Positions 51,505-59,577 of a DNA stretch of 64,000 nt are shown one piece after another (positions within the stretch are counted from its first letter, which is position 1; each line of letters starts with the position of its first letter). The DNA comes from Avichristensenella sp031549905 (GTDB taxonomy: Bacteria > Bacillota > Clostridia > Christensenellales > Aristaeellaceae). The DNA is taken from NCBI GenBank assembly GCA_031549905.1, contig JAVBPC010000085.1, positions 21,436 to 85,435 of the forward strand. The letters run 5' to 3'. Both the position numbers and the translations under genes were made by a program. Under the pieces are notes generated by a model. That model worked only from the letters and a program-made list of their open reading frames with translations, ran no database searches and was not told where the DNA came from.

Positions 51505-52803
51505 TTACAGGATCGCCGGCGCGCCCAGAATGCGCCGCCCATCCACATATTTTGCCTGAATATGCATGTCTCCGGACAGATAGACCGCCCGGGCGAGCCT
51601 TTCTTCCACGGTATAGGCCTTGGGCGCGTCCGGGCCGGGATCGGATACGGCGATCGCGTCGAACTGGTAGCCCGCGTCAAAGCTGCCGACATTGCCGAAG
51701 AAGCTTCCGCCCGCGACCGTGGCCATGTGGAACGCTTCCGGCAGGGTCAGCGGGGCCAGCGTGTCATCCTGCAGGCGCCAGCGCAGCTTGGATGCCTGAA
51801 TGGCATCCGACATCGCGCGGAAAATGGAGGTGTGGCAGCCGCCCGCCACATCACTGCCAAGGCCGACGGTGACGCCCATATCAAGCATCCGCCGCACCGG
51901 GGCTACCCCGGAAGCCAGGTTCGTGTTGGACTGCGGGCAGTGCGCTACGGTAACGCCGCGGCCCCGCATCAGCGCGATTTCGGCTTCATCGGAATGCACC
52001 GCGTGCGCCATAATGGTCGGAATGCCATCCCCAAACAGACCGCGCTTTGCGTAGGCGTCGCCGTATCCGTTTGCATCGGGGCAAAGCCCGCGCACCCACT
52101 GGCATTCGGCCATGTTCTCGCTGATGTGCGATTGCAGGGGCAGCCCATCCCGCCGCGCAATGGCGGACAGGCCGCGCATCAGTTCATCCGTGCAGGACGG
52201 AATAAATCGCGGCGTCAGGATTGGCCGGGTGTGCCCGTAGCGGCCCTTGCAGGCGGACAGCCAGCGCTCCGTTTCGAAAAGGGAGTGCGCCGCGTCCGGC
52301 TCGCGCAGGGTATCGGGGCAGTTTCGGTCCATGTTCACCCGGCCCACAAGGGTGACAAGGCCGCTTTCTTCCAGGCGATCCATCAGATACAACGTGGAAT
52401 CGGTGTGGGCCGTTGCAAACACCACGGCGCGGGTGTTCGGGCCGCGCAGCAGCGCCTGCGTGAACGCATCATAGTGCGGCGCTGCGTACGCGGGGTCGCG
52501 GTAGCGCGCCTCTTCGGGGAAGGTGAGGGTATCCAGCCAGTCCAGCAGCTGCAAATCCAGTCCCTGTGTGCGGTACGCATACTGCGGGGCGTGCACATGC
52601 AGGTCAACAAGGCCCGGCAGGATCAGCGCATCGCCGAAATCGTGCACGGGGATACCGGAAAACCGCGTCGGCAAGACCGGATACGCGCCCTTTGAAACGC
52701 CATTTTCGCATATGACGAACCCTGCGGGATACGTGGCCAGCTCATTCGGCCCGCGGCTGTAGCAAATGTTGCCCTTGAGGGCAAACGCGTTATCGTGCGG
52801 CAA
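51505..52803 (-). CDS. guaD: guanine deaminase-like amidohydrolase
   Basis: 432 aa. Deaminates guanine to xanthine, feeding the downstream xanthine dehydrogenase genes. Zinc ligands: HxH in PGLVDLHVHAPQYAYRT (about 61-77), His in LQSHISENMAECQW, His in HAVHSDEAEI and Asp in TVGLGSDVAGG; the order and HAPQY signature are those of GuaD rather than of cytosine or chlorohydrolases. TTG 52803 is the best start: GAGGAGG lies 7 nt upstream. Transcribed behind a purine-class riboswitch. Confidence 0.88.
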   Translation of the reverse strand: MPHDNAFALKGNICYSRGPNELATYPAGFVICENGVSKGAYPVLPTRFSGIPVHDFGDALILPGLVDLHVHAPQYAYRTQGLDLQLLDWLDTLTFPEEARYRDPAYAAPHYDAFTQALLRGPNTRAVVFATAHTDSTLYLMDRLEESGLVTLVGRVNMDRNCPDTLREPDAAHSLFETERWLSACKGRYGHTRPILTPRFIPSCTDELMRGLSAIARRDGLPLQSHISENMAECQWVRGLCPDANGYGDAYAKRGLFGDGIPTIMAHAVHSDEAEIALMRGRGVTVAHCPQSNTNLASGVAPVRRMLDMGVTVGLGSDVAGGCHTSIFRAMSDAIQASKLRWRLQDDTLAPLTLPEAFHMATVAGGSFFGNVGSFDAGYQFDAIAVSDPGPDAPKAYTVEERLARAVYLSGDMHIQAKYVDGRRILGAPAIL

Positions 52804-52897
52804 TGGAATGCCTCCTCTTTTTATACCAACTTGCAAAGTAAATGAAACAACCTGAAACCGCCGCCCACGCGCCGTACGCTCCCAAAGGGAGGAACGG

Positions 52898-52966
52898 CAA
52901 CTCGTAGGGCAACTATTTCAGGTAGTTGGTAGAGACGCCCATCCGATTATGGGCCTATACAAGCTG
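52898..52966 (-). promoter_or_regulatory. purine-class riboswitch aptamer (guanine/xanthine-type variant) upstream of guaD
   Basis: 69-nt three-way junction. P1 is 9 bp: CAGCTTGTA (52966-52958) with TACGAGTTG (52906-52898). P2: GCCCAT/ATGGGC with GG in its loop. J2/3: GTCTCTACC (consensus GTTTCTACC). P3: AACTA/TAGTT with loop CCTGAAA, giving the CC that can pair with the L2 GG. J3/1: GCCC, keeping the C that reads guanine-like ligands but departing from the usual GACT. It precedes guaD and xanthine dehydrogenase genes, so guanine or xanthine is the likely ligand. Downstream, a hairpin (52898-52871) and a strand able to pair with P3 (52857-52846) form the probable expression platform. Confidence 0.85.
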
Positions 52967-52989
52967 CTGGAGGCTATTCGTTTATGTGC

Positions 52990-53018
52990 AGTATAGTGAA
53001 AAGAACCACGATTGTCAA
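52990..53018 (-). promoter_or_regulatory. sigma-A promoter of guaD-xdh operon
   Basis: Minus strand: TTGACA (53018-53013), 17-nt spacer, TATACT (52995-52990). Start near 52983, about 17 nt before the riboswitch P1. Confidence 0.88.
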
Positions 53019-53038
53019 GCGGTTGCATCCTATGCGGG

Positions 53039-53205
53039 CTAGGCAATCGCTGGTTTGTTCGCGCGGCGGGTGGCGAGGCGAATTTTCGTCAGATGCTGTC
53101 TGAAAAAGGCGAAGGCGTAGCAGCGCTACGTCGAGTCTTTTGCAGGCAGTAGATGGCGGAAATGCGTCCGCCAGCCACCGCACGAATAGATCAGTGATTG
53201 CCTAG
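53039..53205. repeat. M1 MITE-like inverted-repeat element, copy 1
   Basis: 167 bp with imperfect terminal inverted repeats (CTAGGCAATCGCTGGTTTG at the left; the right end complements it as CTAGGCAATCACTGATCTA). The centre has the dyad CGTAGCAGCGCTACG. The interior matches the element at 60978-61133 in opposite orientation (for example AGATGGCGGAAATGCG and the dyad). No ORF of its own. Confidence 0.75.
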
Positions 53206-53219
53206 GGCAATCTACCCGC

Positions 53220-54116
53220 ATGAGCAGAAAAGGGTTTGAAGGCTGGTATTTTCGGCAACAAAAGGGCGATAAAACGCTGGCGGTGATCCCGGGCATTTCG
53301 CAGGAAGGCGCGTTCATTCAGGTGGTCACGAGCGTTGGCGCGAATTCGCAGATATCGCGCCATGAAGGGATTTCGCCAGAAATCCCTACCTTGTCTTATG
53401 CGTATAACGCGCCGTACGATTCTTCGCAGTACCACCGGGAAGGGCTGCGCGTGACGATAGGCGGCAGCACATTTTTTCCGGATGAAATTACACTGGATGT
53501 GGACACGCACGACCTGCGCCTGACCGGGCGGCTTACCTATACGGAGGCGACGCCGCCGAGGGGCGATATGATGGGCCCCTTCCGCTTTCTACCGATGGAG
53601 TGCCGCCATAGCGTGCTTAGCCTGCACCACAGGGTGTCGGGCCGCGTGGCGCTGAACGGGGAAACACTGGATTTCACCGGCGGCGTGGGGTACATTGAGG
53701 GCGACAGCGGCACATCGTTTCCCGAAAGGTACTGCTGGTTTTTTGCAAACGCGTTTGAGGAGAAGGCCAGCGTGATGGTTTCAATCGCCAGCATCCCGCT
53801 ATGCGGTATACAATTCACCGGGTGCATCGCGGCGGTATGGTATGGCGGAAAAGAGTACCGCATGGCGACATACGGTGGCGTGCGCATCGATGCGGTTACG
53901 CGGGAGCAGATTGTGCTGTCGCAGGGAAAGCTGCGGCTGATTGTGGATGTGAAGGCTGGCGAGGGGCGGCCGCTGCTCGCGCCGCGCCAAGGGGTGATGG
54001 CGCGCACGATCCATGAGTGCGCGGCGGCCCCGGCGCGGGTGCGGTTTTATGAAGAGGGGAAGCTGGTGTTTGATTTGCGGACAAAGTATGCTGGGTTTGA
54101 GTGGGCGATGGAGTGA
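53220..54116 (+). CDS. tocopherol cyclase-family protein
   Basis: 298 aa. Resembles the lipocalin-like tocopherol cyclase/DUF fold widespread in Firmicutes: N-terminal GFEGWYFRQQKGDKTLAVIPG, central GGVGYIEGDSGTSFPERYCW followed by FFANAF, C-terminal beta strands. Bacterial members are not known to make tocopherol; the activity is unknown. ATG at 53220 directly follows the M1 element and has no clear ribosome site (CTACCCGC), so M1 may have displaced its original leader. Confidence 0.8.
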   Translation: MSRKGFEGWYFRQQKGDKTLAVIPGISQEGAFIQVVTSVGANSQISRHEGISPEIPTLSYAYNAPYDSSQYHREGLRVTIGGSTFFPDEITLDVDTHDLRLTGRLTYTEATPPRGDMMGPFRFLPMECRHSVLSLHHRVSGRVALNGETLDFTGGVGYIEGDSGTSFPERYCWFFANAFEEKASVMVSIASIPLCGIQFTGCIAAVWYGGKEYRMATYGGVRIDAVTREQIVLSQGKLRLIVDVKAGEGRPLLAPRQGVMARTIHECAAAPARVRFYEEGKLVFDLRTKYAGFEWAME

Positions 54117-54161
54117 GGGGAAAATCTTCGCATTACCTTTCTTTTGCTGTACCTATTTTTG

Positions 54162-54401
54162 TTATTCTAGTTGGTATGTATATTTTACCGTGTTGCTTGA
54201 GTGCTCGAACACAGACAACCTTTTGCATACAGGGCATAACCAAACTTCATAATCTTCCATATCAGAAAGTTCCAAGACGTCAACAACATCATTTTCCCGT
54301 ATTTTATCCATTTTTCTGTCGGAATAGACCCAAAACTGTATATCATTTGGCGTTTGGCCATTCCACATGCGATTCCCGCACTTGCACCAAAACTGAGCCA
54401 A
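54162..54401 (-). CDS. small zinc-ribbon protein, unknown function
   Basis: 79 aa, TTG start with GAGGAG about 10 nt upstream. Two Cys pairs, CKCG near the N-terminus and LCPVCKR near residue 56, suggest a zinc ribbon. A short middle segment is rich in Asp/Tyr/Trp (NDIQFWVYSDRKMDKI). The gene is clearly more AT-rich than its neighbours, which may indicate recent acquisition. I recall similar uncharacterised proteins in Clostridia; function unknown. Confidence 0.7.
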   Translation of the reverse strand: MAQFWCKCGNRMWNGQTPNDIQFWVYSDRKMDKIRENDVVDVLELSDMEDYEVWLCPVCKRLSVFEHSSNTVKYTYQLE

Positions 54402-54450
54402 AGCGGTTCATCTCCTCATCACATACGCTGAAAAGGGTGTTTGCGTTTTC

Positions 54451-54490
54451 AAAAAGGACCGCCGCAAAAGGCTTCTGCCCGCGGCGGTCC
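54451..54490 (-). terminator. intrinsic terminator of the mannosidase operon
   Basis: Ten-base-pair stem GGACCGCCGC/GCGGCGGTCC, followed on the minus strand by TTTTTG, 14 bases beyond the alpha-mannosidase stop. Confidence 0.85.
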
Positions 54491-54504
54491 AAACCATCCG
54501 TTCT

Positions 54505-57500
54505 TTACCTCACCCTGAAACTCTTGATCTCGTAAGGCTTCAGCGCAAATTCCACCGCATTCCCATCCACCTTGGCCCGCCCTAAATCATCCTCCAGCAT
54601 GTTGCAAACATGCACCGCCTTCGCCGGGAACCCAAGCGTCAGCGTTGCCTGCGTACGCGCGCCAAAGCACTCATACAGCCGGATGATGACGCCGTCGCCA
54701 TCCTCCGCGCGCTTGACGGATTCGATAATCACATTCGGCGCCTCCACGGCAGCAAACGCGGCGGGGGCATCTCCCTCATTTCCCCCGGGCACGGCCCTGA
54801 CGGGCACATTCAGCCGGTACGCCATCTCCGGCGTGTCCGCCTCTCGCCAGCTGCCCTGGTGCGGCATCACCGAATAGGTAAAGTGGTGCACCTCGCGGTC
54901 GGCGTCGGGGTTGGGGCTGGTGGAGCTTTTCAGCAGCGTCAGCGCCATGCTATTTTCATCGACGGAATGGCCGTATTTGCAGTCGTTCATCAGCGACACG
55001 CCGTAGCCCGCCTCGCTGACATCCGCCCACTTGTGCGCGCAAACCTCAAACCTTGCGATATCCCAGGTGGTGTTCTTGTGCGTGGCGCGGCGAAGGTTCC
55101 CGTACTGGATATCGAACGTCGCCTCGTTGTAGAACACATCCACGGGGAAATGTGCCTTGAGCAGGTACTGCGCCTCGCGCCAATCCACGGTGGTGTCGAA
55201 ATCCACGCGGTCGATATCGTGATACAGCACGATATCCTGCGTCAGGGTGGACTGCATGTACTTGTACTGAACGCGCAGCACCGCCAGCACCGGCCCCTGC
55301 GATACCACGGTCACGCTCCTCACATCATCCACTTCCCAGTGATGGCGGTCGTAGTAGATGTTCATATCCCACGCGTCATAGTTGTGGGGCTTGTTTTCGT
55401 AGCATACGATGCGGTTGAGCGCCTCGCCGGGCCTCACGATCTCGCGGTCTTCCGCCTTATCGATGAGGCTGACGATGCGCATGCTCCCGTCAAACTTGCC
55501 GGCGAAGAACGGGGTATCAAACCCTTCGCGGCTGGCCTCAACGGCCTGGACGGAAACGGCGTCATGGCTGAACCACAGCGGCGTTACGGCCATTGGGGCC
55601 ATGCCCAGCACATACGCGCACGCACGGCCTTCCACATGCTGCACGGGGAATAGGTTGCCCGCCGCGTCGCGCACGGCGGTCACATCCTTAGGCGCGTGGA
55701 ACCATACGATGTCATCGCGCGTATGGGACAGCGTGTTGAAGCACAGCGTATCCCCGCCGATGTGCGCGGACAGCACCGTCAGCGCCTCATCCAGCAGCGC
55801 GTTCAGCTCCACGAACCGGCGCGCGTACATCTCCTGAGAATCATCGTACACCTTTTTGATGGAAGAGCCGGGCAGGATATCGTGGAATTGCAGCGTCAGC
55901 ACATCTTCCCATACGGATTGCAGCGCGTCCTTGGGGTAAGGCAGCCCGCAGCGCACGGAGGCTTCCGCGCGCAGGAACTCCACATCGCGCAGCAGCAGCT
56001 CAATCTTTCTGTTGGACCGCTTGTTGCGCGCCATCGCGGTGTAGGTGCCGCGGTGGTATTCCAGGTACAGCTCGCCCGACCACTTGGGCAGCTTTTCGTT
56101 GTTCATCACGCGCTTTTCCAGCGCCTCAAAGAACGGGCGGGCATGCTGCTGATGCACCACGGGCGTTGCGGGCAGCGGCACTTCCATGCGGCGCGCGGCC
56201 TCCAGCATCCAGTCGGTGGGACCGCCGCCGCCGTCGCCAAAGCCGTAGCAGATCAGAATGTGATCGTCAACGCCCTTCTGCTGGAAGCGCTGCCATCCGC
56301 CGGATACCTGCTCGGGCGTCAGCATGGAGTTGTAGGTGGTGAAGTACGGCAGCCCGTCGTGCCCGGCCGTGTTTTCCTCGGCGTAATCGCGCGCGGGGGA
56401 GAAGTGCGTCAGCACCTCGCTGCCGTCAATGCCTTTCCACATAAAGGTATCGTACGGGGATTGGTTGAACTCGCTCCAGCTCAGCTTGGTCGTCATGAAA
56501 TAGTCGATGCCGGATAGCTTCATGATCTGCGGCAGCGCGGCGGAATAGCCGAACACATCCGGCAGCCACAGCACGCGGCTGCGCTTTCCGAATTCGCGCG
56601 TGAAGAAGCCCTGCCCCACCAGGAATTGGCGCACCAGCGCCTCGCCGCCGGCCAGGTTGCAGTCGGCCTCCACCCACATGCCGCCTTCCGGCTCCCAGCG
56701 GCCATCCGCGATGGACTTTTTGATGCGCTCAAACAGCTCCGGTTCATCGTGCTTGACCATGTTGTACAGCGCCGCCTGGCTGGACATGAACTTGTATTCG
56801 GGGTACTGCTCCATCAGCTTCAGCACCGTGGAGAAGCTGCGCACGGCCTTGTGGCGCGTCTGGTACAGATCCCACAGCCACGCGACGTCGATGTGCGTGT
56901 GGCCCACGCTGTCCGCGTGCGCGACGGCGGGCAGGGCCCCGCGCTTATCGTAGAATTCCGTTTTCAGGTACGCCCGCGCAGCCTTGACGGAGACATCGAA
57001 CGCCGCGCTGTGCGGGTCGCGCAGGTCCAGCATATCCAGCGCGCGGTTCAGCGTTTCCAGGGCCATCTCCCTTTCGCGCACGCCATCCCGGATCAGCAGC
57101 GTGGCGCGGTACGGGGTGTGGATGTCGTAGTACAGCTGTTCCACCGGCACGTTGATATCCTGCAGCGAAAGGTCCATCTTCACGCCGCGCTGGGCGGAAT
57201 AGCCGTTCAGCGTGATATCAAACGAGGAGAAGGGCACTGCCTTTTCTTGCAGAACCATGTGCGTGTGCTTGGTGTCAAACGCCTGCTCAATGCGGCCGTT
57301 TACGCGCACGACAAACTGCGGGCCGGTGGCCTCCCATTCGTGCTCGCGCCCGGTTTTGAGCGACAGCCTTACCTGGCCCGCAAAGCCCTCCGGCACGGCA
57401 GCGACGCATGTGAAATCCCACCATTCGCTGTCCATCGCCCACATGCCGCCGTTTTCAAACGGGTGGGTTTGCTTATCGCCGCGCCTGGCGATGGCGATAT

Positions 57501-57588
57501 CCCGGATGGGCTCGCTGCGCCTAACGGACAGGGTTTTCAGCTCTTGCAGCATCCGGCCGATCCGGGCATCCAACTGGTGCAGTTGCAT
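54505..57588 (-). CDS. alpha-mannosidase, glycoside hydrolase family 38
   Basis: 1027-aa cytosolic GH38 enzyme releasing alpha-linked mannose, for example from host or yeast glycans. Zinc-site motif VGHTHIDVAWLWDLYQTR (about 230-247); nucleophile Asp in LWLPDVFGYSAALPQI; the barrel continues through WKGIDGSEVLTHFS; C-terminal beta domains follow. No signal peptide. The second ATG (57588) is preferred because AGGAGGG lies 8 nt before it and only 1 nt before ATG 57594. Cotranscribed with the upstream reductase gene (25-base gap). Confidence 0.94.
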   Translation of the reverse strand: MQLHQLDARIGRMLQELKTLSVRRSEPIRDIAIARRGDKQTHPFENGGMWAMDSEWWDFTCVAAVPEGFAGQVRLSLKTGREHEWEATGPQFVVRVNGRIEQAFDTKHTHMVLQEKAVPFSSFDITLNGYSAQRGVKMDLSLQDINVPVEQLYYDIHTPYRATLLIRDGVREREMALETLNRALDMLDLRDPHSAAFDVSVKAARAYLKTEFYDKRGALPAVAHADSVGHTHIDVAWLWDLYQTRHKAVRSFSTVLKLMEQYPEYKFMSSQAALYNMVKHDEPELFERIKKSIADGRWEPEGGMWVEADCNLAGGEALVRQFLVGQGFFTREFGKRSRVLWLPDVFGYSAALPQIMKLSGIDYFMTTKLSWSEFNQSPYDTFMWKGIDGSEVLTHFSPARDYAEENTAGHDGLPYFTTYNSMLTPEQVSGGWQRFQQKGVDDHILICYGFGDGGGGPTDWMLEAARRMEVPLPATPVVHQQHARPFFEALEKRVMNNEKLPKWSGELYLEYHRGTYTAMARNKRSNRKIELLLRDVEFLRAEASVRCGLPYPKDALQSVWEDVLTLQFHDILPGSSIKKVYDDSQEMYARRFVELNALLDEALTVLSAHIGGDTLCFNTLSHTRDDIVWFHAPKDVTAVRDAAGNLFPVQHVEGRACAYVLGMAPMAVTPLWFSHDAVSVQAVEASREGFDTPFFAGKFDGSMRIVSLIDKAEDREIVRPGEALNRIVCYENKPHNYDAWDMNIYYDRHHWEVDDVRSVTVVSQGPVLAVLRVQYKYMQSTLTQDIVLYHDIDRVDFDTTVDWREAQYLLKAHFPVDVFYNEATFDIQYGNLRRATHKNTTWDIARFEVCAHKWADVSEAGYGVSLMNDCKYGHSVDENSMALTLLKSSTSPNPDADREVHHFTYSVMPHQGSWREADTPEMAYRLNVPVRAVPGGNEGDAPAAFAAVEAPNVIIESVKRAEDGDGVIIRLYECFGARTQATLTLGFPAKAVHVCNMLEDDLGRAKVDGNAVEFALKPYEIKSFRVR

Positions 57589-57613
57589 GGGCATACCCTC
57601 CTGATTTTAGTGG

Positions 57614-58735
57614 TCAGTTTTCAAACGTTTCCGCGCACTGTTCAAGCAGCGGAATGATCCCGATATGCTGCGGGCAGCGCCCTTCGCACACGCCGCACTG
57701 TATGCAATCGGAAGCCTTGCCCTTCCCGCGGGTGATGAAGGCATAGTGGCCTTTGTTTGTAACGCCGTATACGCGCCGCTTGTTCTCAGCATCCAGAATC
57801 CTGGGGATCGGGATATTTTGCGGGCAATGCTCCATGCAGTAGCGGCAGTCGGTGCAGGGGATGGTGGGGATGCCCGCCATGATCTCTTTTACTTGTTCGA
57901 TAACGGCTTGATCGGCATCCGTCATCTTTTCAAAGGAGGACATCGTGCCGATATTATCCCGCATCTGCGCCATGTCGCTCATGCCGGAAAGCACCGTGAC
58001 CACCTTGTCAAGCGATGCGCAGTAGCGCAGCGCCCACGCGGCGGGGGTGTGATCCGGGCGGGCTGCCTTCATGGCGGCCCTGGCGCCGTCATTCAGCGTG
58101 GCCAGCGCGCCGCCCTTGACAGGCTCCATGATGATCACGGACACGCCGTGTTTCATCGCCACTTCATAGCACAGGCGGGATTGCACGCCCTTGTCATCCC
58201 AGTCGACATAGTTGATCTGCAGCTGTACAAACTCCACTTCCGGGTGGGCGGTCAGGATATCATCCAGCACCTGCGCGTTATCGTGGAAGGAAAAGCCGAT
58301 GTGCTTTGCGATGCCGCGCTCTTTGAGGGATTTGAGGAACGCCCATGTGCCAAGCTCGTCCAGCTTTTCAAGGCGGCTTGCACCCAGCGCGTGCAGCAAG
58401 TAGAAGTCAAAGTACTGGGCGCCGGTGCGGGCCAGCTGCAAATCGACGATGCGCTGCATGTCGCTTTTTTCGTTCAGTTCCCACAGCGGCAGCTTGGTGG
58501 CAAGCAGGTAGCTTTCGCGCGGGTGGCGCTGCACCAGTGCTTTGCCCACGGTTTCTTCGCTTTTTCCATCCATGTAGCCGTACGCGGTGTCAAAATAGGT
58601 AAACCCGGCGGCAAGGTATGCATCCACCATGTCACAAATCTGCGGCAAGTCAATGGTACCATCCTGGGCGGCGGGCAGCCGCATCATCCCAAAACCCAGT
58701 TTGGGCACATTCTGGCCCAGCCAATGTTCTTTCAT
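57614..58735 (-). CDS. aldo/keto reductase with C-terminal 2[4Fe-4S] ferredoxin domain
   Basis: 373 aa. AKR barrel (1-280) with the tetrad Asp/Tyr in YFDTAYGYMDGKSEE, Lys in LLATKLPL and His in FYLLHALG. The C-terminal domain carries two cluster motifs, CTDCRYCMEHCPQ (about 290) and CIQCGVCEGRCPQ (about 343). This fusion is common in anaerobes and suggests ferredoxin-linked sugar or aldehyde redox chemistry. GAAGGGAAACTAC precedes the ATG. Confidence 0.9.
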   Translation of the reverse strand: MKEHWLGQNVPKLGFGMMRLPAAQDGTIDLPQICDMVDAYLAAGFTYFDTAYGYMDGKSEETVGKALVQRHPRESYLLATKLPLWELNEKSDMQRIVDLQLARTGAQYFDFYLLHALGASRLEKLDELGTWAFLKSLKERGIAKHIGFSFHDNAQVLDDILTAHPEVEFVQLQINYVDWDDKGVQSRLCYEVAMKHGVSVIIMEPVKGGALATLNDGARAAMKAARPDHTPAAWALRYCASLDKVVTVLSGMSDMAQMRDNIGTMSSFEKMTDADQAVIEQVKEIMAGIPTIPCTDCRYCMEHCPQNIPIPRILDAENKRRVYGVTNKGHYAFITRGKGKASDCIQCGVCEGRCPQHIGIIPLLEQCAETFEN

Positions 58736-58887
58736 GTAGTTTCCCTTCTTTTTCCATTGTCTTTTTGGCTTTTAGTATAGCATAGCGCCAGGGTGAACGC
58801 AAACATTGCGATGTTGCGCGATTCCCCTTTTTTTACAATGAGGCGTCTTTTTGTTTACAACTTTTTGACGACTTTCCAGGGGATATC

Positions 58888-58896
58888 TGGTATACT
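58888..58896 (+). promoter_or_regulatory. extended -10 promoter of two-component system
   Basis: TGGTATACT: extended -10 (TGn) with TATACT at 58891-58896. No good -35 at 17 nt; TTGACG lies 20 nt upstream. Confidence 0.5.
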
Positions 58897-58914
58897 TGGG
58901 TCGAGGTGGAAAGC

Positions 58915-59577
58915 ATGGCGAAAATCCTGATCGTGGAAGATGAGCTGGCGATTGCGGATTTGATCCGTATGAACCTATCATTAACCGGTCATGAAAGCAC
59001 ACATGTCGACAGTGGGGCGTATGTCATGGATGCCATCTCCAGGGATAAGCCGGACCTGATCATCCTGGATGTGCTGCTTCCGGGCATGGACGGTTTCACC
59101 CTGATGGAGAAGATCGAGCCGCTGGGCATCCCGGTGATCTTCCTGACCGCCAAACATGACCTGGCGGACAGAATTAGGGGCCTGAAGCTTGGCGCGGATG
59201 ACTACATCGCCAAGCCGTTTGAAACGATTGAACTGCTGACCCGGATTGACACGGTGCTGCGCCGGGTGCAAAAGGCGAGTAGCCCCGTGGTGACGCTGGG
59301 CAACCTGGAAATCCGCCTGGATGAGCACACGGTGCTGATGGACGGCCAGCCGGTAGATCTGACGGCCAAGGAGTTTCAGCTGCTGGAAGTGCTGCTGCGC
59401 AACCAGAACATTGCGCTTACCCGCGAAAGGCTGCTGGAAATGGTATGGGGGTTTGAGTACCTGGGCGAGACGCGCACGGTGGATGTCCACATCCAGCGGC
59501 TTCGCAAGAAGCTGTGCCTGGAAGAAAAGATCAAGACGATCCACCGGGTCGGATACCGATTGGAGGCTTCTCCTTGA
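58915..59577 (+). CDS. OmpR/PhoB-family response regulator
   Basis: 220 aa. Receiver domain with acidic pocket EDE (8-10), phosphoacceptor Asp52 in LIILDVLLPGMDG, Thr in FLTAKHD and Lys in DDYIAKPFE. Winged-helix output domain (about 125-218): VDLTAKEFQLLEVLL and TVDVHIQRLRKKL. ATG 58915 has GAGGTGG upstream. Its stop overlaps the kinase start. Confidence 0.95.
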   Translation: MAKILIVEDELAIADLIRMNLSLTGHESTHVDSGAYVMDAISRDKPDLIILDVLLPGMDGFTLMEKIEPLGIPVIFLTAKHDLADRIRGLKLGADDYIAKPFETIELLTRIDTVLRRVQKASSPVVTLGNLEIRLDEHTVLMDGQPVDLTAKEFQLLEVLLRNQNIALTRERLLEMVWGFEYLGETRTVDVHIQRLRKKLCLEEKIKTIHRVGYRLEASP

